This document shows, piece by piece, positions 15,350-17,697 of a stretch of 17,697 nucleotides of DNA (its first letter is position 1; every line of letters starts with the position of its first letter). The position numbers were made by a program, and so were the translations under genes. The notes under the pieces are model-generated. The model worked only from the letters and a program-made list of their open reading frames with translations, was not told the origin of the DNA and did not search any database. Source of the stretch: DASUPK01 sp046732465 (GTDB lineage Bacteria; Actinomycetota; Thermoleophilia; Solirubrobacterales; 70-9); the NCBI GenBank assembly GCA_046732465.1, contig JBKPND010000014.1, forward strand, positions 1 through 17,697. The letters are read 5' to 3'.

Positions 15350-15412
15350 GTGCGACGGATCCTGATCGTCGCCTCTTACTTCCCACCCATCGGTGGGAGC
15401 CGCGCCAGAACG
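15350..15412 (+). pseudogene. Remnant of a GT4 glycosyltransferase N-terminus
   Basis: A GTG at 15350 begins 'MRRILIVASYFPPIGGSRA', a near-textbook first beta strand and glycine loop of a GT4 enzyme. After about 20 codons the resemblance stops. The frame goes on to 15625 with low-complexity Arg/Ser/Pro residues, and no other frame picks up the missing GT4 parts. This fits a gene truncated by deletion or rearrangement, leaving only its start. It points the same way as the phosphoglycosyl transferase downstream. Confidence 0.55.
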
Positions 15413-15799
15413 CCATCCACGCGTCCTTCTGCTCATCCAATGACGAAGCCCCTGAGATCGACCGTCGTCGCCCTCCGGACTCGAGGGCGTGCCGCCTGGG
15501 CGCGGAGCTCCTTTGCTCTTCTCCAGCAGGACGGGAATCACTTGAACCGGCAGCTCCCAGAGCGGATGATGGCCGCGCGGCGGCCACCGGACGCAGAAAT
15601 GAGCTCGCCGGCGCAGTGGAGGTGACCAGCCTGTTCGTTCCGATCACAACGTGCCGAGTCGAATTGCCATCCGGCGACTCACAAGGGGTTAGGATTGCGC
15701 CAGTGCTTCACGATCGTTCGGCGACCGGCGGAGCCAGACGCTTCGCCGCCCATATGAGTGTGAGCTTCTCCGGGCGTTTCGGACCGCTTGAGCGCAGGT

Positions 15800-15804
15800 A
15801 AGGA
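15800..15804 (+). promoter_or_regulatory. Ribosome site of the phosphoglycosyl transferase
   Basis: AAGGA lies 5 bases before the ATG at 15810 and supports that start, so the unusual 65-residue N-terminal tail is probably translated. Confidence 0.5.
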
Positions 15805-15809
15805 CTGAC

Positions 15810-16595
15810 ATGGACCCCACACGGGATCTCGACATCGAGATAGAGGACCGTCGGCGCACCGGCACGGGGTATCCGATCGGCCAAAACCAGGATGGTGTGG
15901 CGTTGCCGAGGCCAGTAGGGGAGGTGGCCCCCTCCCGCCCGGCCTCGGTCGGCAAGGTCCATAAAGAGCTGGAACGACTCGGACAACCCCGCAGCCGGAC
16001 CGAGCGGGCTCTCAAGCGCAGCTTCGACCTGGTCGGGGCGACGCTGCTGCTCATCGTCCTCGCCCCGGTTTGGCTGACCATCGCCGTGCTGATCAAGGCG
16101 GATACCGCCGGCCCGATCCTCTTCCGTCAGCGGCGGATCGGCCAGTACGGAGTGCCGTTCCGAATGTTCAAGTTCCGCACGATGGTGGATGGCGCCGACA
16201 CTCGCAAGCCCGCCCTGCTGGACATGAACGAGGCAGCGGCGGGACTGTTCAAGATCAGCAGTGATCCGCGCCTCACGCGTACCGGGCGGTGGCTGCGGCG
16301 AACGTCCTTAGATGAGCTGCCCCAGCTTCTCGATGTGATCTCGGGCCGGATGAGTCTCGTCGGCCCACGACCCCTCATCCCTCAGGAGGACTCTCAGATC
16401 ACGGGCGCGCACCGAGGCCGCCTCTCGATGCGACCCGGGATGACAGGCGTTTGGCAGGTGAACGGCGCATCGGCGATCCCGATTTCGGAGATGGTGAAGC
16501 TCGACAGGGACTACATCGAGCAGTGGTCTCTTTGGCTCGACGTAAAGCTTCTGCTGCTGACCGCCTCCCACGTTGTACACCGCCGCGGTTGGTAG
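15810..16595 (+). CDS. Initiating phosphoglycosyl transferase (bacterial sugar transferase, WbaP/PglC type)
   Basis: Transfers a sugar-1-phosphate from a nucleotide sugar to undecaprenyl phosphate, the first step of glycan assembly at the inner face of the membrane. It has 261 residues. One hydrophobic re-entrant helix spans ~71-96 ('SFDLVGATLLLIVLAPVWLT' and on), followed by 'GPILFRQRRIG', 'PFRMFKFRTM' (116-125), the catalytic Asp168-Glu169 in 'TSLDELPQLLDVISGRMSLV', and 'GPRPL'. It ends 'RRGW' as family members often do. It lacks the four-TM and CoA-binding-like front half of WbaP. In its place is a polar ~65-residue tail rich in charged residues and Pro. The ATG has a usable AAGGA site. 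The preceding 540 bases hold no intact gene, so it is probably transcribed alone. Confidence 0.95.
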   Translation: MDPTRDLDIEIEDRRRTGTGYPIGQNQDGVALPRPVGEVAPSRPASVGKVHKELERLGQPRSRTERALKRSFDLVGATLLLIVLAPVWLTIAVLIKADTAGPILFRQRRIGQYGVPFRMFKFRTMVDGADTRKPALLDMNEAAAGLFKISSDPRLTRTGRWLRRTSLDELPQLLDVISGRMSLVGPRPLIPQEDSQITGAHRGRLSMRPGMTGVWQVNGASAIPISEMVKLDRDYIEQWSLWLDVKLLLLTASHVVHRRGW

Positions 16596-16631
16596 TCCGG
16601 CCAGCTGGTTGTGACTCTTACTCGGTGCCCT

Positions 16632-16735
16632 CCAATGCAGCCCCAGCACCCATGACCAGTTCGTCTCTCACGTCAGATCGCCGATTGCCGCGCTAGGCGA
16701 ACCCGGCGCACTGTAAGCGCGGACCGCTGCATTGG
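16632..16735. repeat. 104-bp segment bounded by 10-bp inverted repeats
   Basis: CCAATGCAGC at 16632-16641 and its exact complement GCTGCATTGG at 16726-16735 bound 104 bases in the gap between the converging phosphoglycosyl transferase and rlmH genes. Inside is a weaker bulged stem (16703-16709 with 16717-16722, loop ACTGTAA). This could be a MITE-like remnant or a long-range stem at a transcript end. No target-site duplication and no T-run is seen. Confidence 0.4.
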
Positions 16736-16744
16736 CCGGCCCGT

Positions 16745-17161
16745 TCAGAGGTGGTACGGCTCGCCAGCGAGGATCTTGGTGGCGCGGAAGAGCTGCTCGA
16801 GTAGCACGACGCGGGCGAGCTGATGCGCCATGGTCTGGGGGCCGAGGGAGATCCGCTCGTCCGCCAGCGCCAGCGTCCGGGCCGAGAGCCCCTCGGCCCC
16901 CCCGATCACGAAGCAGAGGTCCTGGGCGTCAATCCGGCGCTCCGACAGCCAGCTGGCCCACGCCTTGGAGCTCAGGGCCCGCCCGCCGCGGTCGAGCGCG
17001 ATCGCGTGCGAGCGGGCCGGGATGCGGCCCTCGATGTTGACCTCGTCGCGCACCTCGATCACCTCGACCGGCTGGTGGCGCTGGAGCATCTTTCGATAGT
17101 GGGCATCGGCCTCGGCGAAGGGCCCCTTCACCTTGCCGACCACCACGACAGTGACCTTCAC
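16745..17161 (-). CDS. rlmH: 23S rRNA (pseudouridine(1915)-N(3))-methyltransferase RlmH
   Basis: SPOUT-class methyltransferase that uses SAM to methylate pseudouridine 1915 in helix 69 of 23S rRNA. The 138-residue protein has the family start 'MKVTVVVVGKVKGPF', the trefoil-knot SAM loop 'CFVIGGAEGL' and the signature end 'LGPQTMAHQLARVVLLEQLF' followed by 'RATKILAGEPYHL'. It is a little shorter than the usual ~155 residues, but all the conserved blocks are present. The GTG start overlaps the stop of the upstream protease gene by 4 bases (GTGA), so the two are translationally coupled. This is a housekeeping gene and marks the end of the polysaccharide locus. Confidence 0.97.
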   Translation of the reverse strand: MKVTVVVVGKVKGPFAEADAHYRKMLQRHQPVEVIEVRDEVNIEGRIPARSHAIALDRGGRALSSKAWASWLSERRIDAQDLCFVIGGAEGLSARTLALADERISLGPQTMAHQLARVVLLEQLFRATKILAGEPYHL

Positions 17162-17697
17162 GGCCGCTCTCCCTGCTCCCAGGCGAGGGCCGCGCCGATG
17201 CGCTCGATCGTCGGCGGGTGGGTGCCGAAGACGAAGGTGAAGGCGTCCGGGGGATCGGGGTCGGCGAGGTTGCGATCGGCGAGCTGCTGCTGCAGCTCGA
17301 TCATCCCCTTCGGGTCGTCGGTGAGCTGAAGGGCGAAGGTGTCGGCCCGCGCCTCGACGGCGCGGAAGAGCTGGTTGCCTGCGATCCCGATCACGAGCGA
17401 GGTGGCGGCGACGGCCAACCCGAAGGCCGGCAGGTAGCCCGGCTGGCCGGGCTCGGCGCCACGCCGCCGCGCAATCGCCTCGGACATCCCGGAGATGAAA
17501 ATCAGAGAGAGCGGCGTGATCAGAGCGACGAAGATCAGTCCGCGGCGGATGTCCGCGCCGTGGACGTGCCCGAGCTCGTGGGCGACCACCGAGTTGCGCT
17601 CGGAGCGGTTCAGGTCCTTGAGCAGGGTGTCGTAGAGGACCACGCGCTTCGAGGAGCCGATCCCGTTGACGTACGCATTGATGGCGGTGGTACGCCG
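17158..17697 (-). CDS. M48-family zinc metalloprotease (Ste24/HtpX-like), C-terminal part
   Basis: The minus-strand frame is open to the window edge, so the N-terminal part is missing. The visible 179 residues begin 'RRTTAINAYVNGIGSSKRVV', a conserved lead-in to the active site of CAAX-protease-1-like M48 enzymes. The HExxH zinc motif 'AHELGHVHGADI' is encoded around 17560-17585. The third ligand lies in 'FRAVEARADTFALQL' (E-x-x-x-D), and two hydrophobic segments sit between the two motifs. The C-terminus has 'GTHPPTIERI', another M48 signature (S/T-H-P-x-x-x-x-R). It would be a membrane-bound protease for quality control or peptide processing. It overlaps rlmH by 4 bases. Confidence 0.95.
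   Translation of the reverse strand, partial: RRTTAINAYVNGIGSSKRVVLYDTLLKDLNRSERNSVVAHELGHVHGADIRRGLIFVALITPLSLIFISGMSEAIARRRGAEPGQPGYLPAFGLAVAATSLVIGIAGNQLFRAVEARADTFALQLTDDPKGMIELQQQLADRNLADPDPPDAFTFVFGTHPPTIERIGAALAWEQGERP

Larger units (their letters stand above)
15271..15809. other. Divergent spacer with a decayed gene remnant
   Basis: These 539 bases lie between the permease and the phosphoglycosyl transferase. They contain a glycosyltransferase-like N-terminal remnant at 15350-15412 (listed separately). The rest has no recognisable coding sequence in six frames, no tRNA and no clear terminator. A TTGCCA (15664-15669) and TAGGAT (15690-15695) resemble promoter boxes, but their 20-base spacing is too long for confidence. 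Confidence 0.5.

Noticed and set aside
15664..15695. TTGCCA and TAGGAT as a promoter for the phosphoglycosyl transferase
   Set aside because: The 20-base spacing is too long for a standard sigma-70-type promoter and the -35 is only moderate.
15754..15801. 15-codon open frame just ahead of the phosphoglycosyl transferase, possible leader peptide
   Set aside because: It has no ribosome site, and its sequence (MSVSFSGRFGPLERR) has no run of a regulatory amino acid and no nearby attenuator hairpin.
1..17697. CRISPR array, tRNA/rRNA genes, intact insertion sequence or phage genes
   Set aside because: No regularly spaced repeats, no tRNA-like cloverleaf end, and no transposase, integrase or phage motifs were found in any frame.

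Overview
The window is a GC-rich bacterial chromosome segment. It holds most of a cell-surface or exopolysaccharide (EPS) biosynthesis locus and ends in two housekeeping-type genes. The high GC content, frequent GTG starts, 4-bp GTGA overlaps and general protein style suggest a high-GC actinobacterium, perhaps of the Thermoleophilia/Solirubrobacterales type. That placement is an inference from style; no rRNA or other marker gene is present.

Layout. (1) 1-1165: the 3' end of an FkbM-type methyltransferase (+) converges on, and overlaps, a PAPS-dependent sulfotransferase (-). (2) 1200-5142 (+): GT4 glycosyltransferase, Wzy/O-antigen-ligase-like membrane protein, second GT4. (3) 10793 down to 5214 (-): a secreted galactose-oxidase/glyoxal-oxidase-like copper radical oxidase, then a Wzz-type bacterial tyrosine autokinase, then a Wzx-type flippase. 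(4) 11197-13244 (+): two tandem paralogous GT2 glycosyltransferases. (5) 15270 down to 13142 (-): an ABC exporter, Wzm-like permease and Wzt-like ATPase with a C-terminal carbohydrate-binding-type domain. (6) 15350-16595 (+): the decayed start of a GT4 gene, then a short phosphoglycosyl transferase that would initiate the lipid-linked glycan. (7) 17697 down to 16745 (-): an M48 zinc metalloprotease (cut by the window end) overlapping rlmH, the 23S rRNA pseudouridine-1915 methyltransferase. These mark the edge of the locus.

How the genes fit together (inference from families). The phosphoglycosyl transferase would load the first sugar-1-phosphate onto undecaprenyl phosphate. The four glycosyltransferases would extend it. 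FkbM and the sulfotransferase could add methyl or sulfate groups. The flippase, Wzy-like protein and autokinase form a Wzx/Wzy-type route. The Wzm/Wzt pair is a second, ABC-type route, so the locus carries both export logics. The secreted copper oxidase could oxidise the exported glycan, as GlxA is proposed to do beside the glycan synthase CslA in Streptomyces.

The strongest leads are these. The copper radical oxidase has its full Cu site and lies in the same run as the kinase and flippase. An in-frame amber codon cuts it off from a 63-codon tail that looks like a membrane-anchor signal. The sulfotransferase has Gly where its 3'-phosphate-binding motif normally has Arg. One GT2 may use a rare AUC start. 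A GT remnant, a 14-bp dyad ahead of the kinase gene and a 10-bp inverted repeat bounding 104 bp complete the list. No tRNA, rRNA, CRISPR array or intact insertion sequence was seen.
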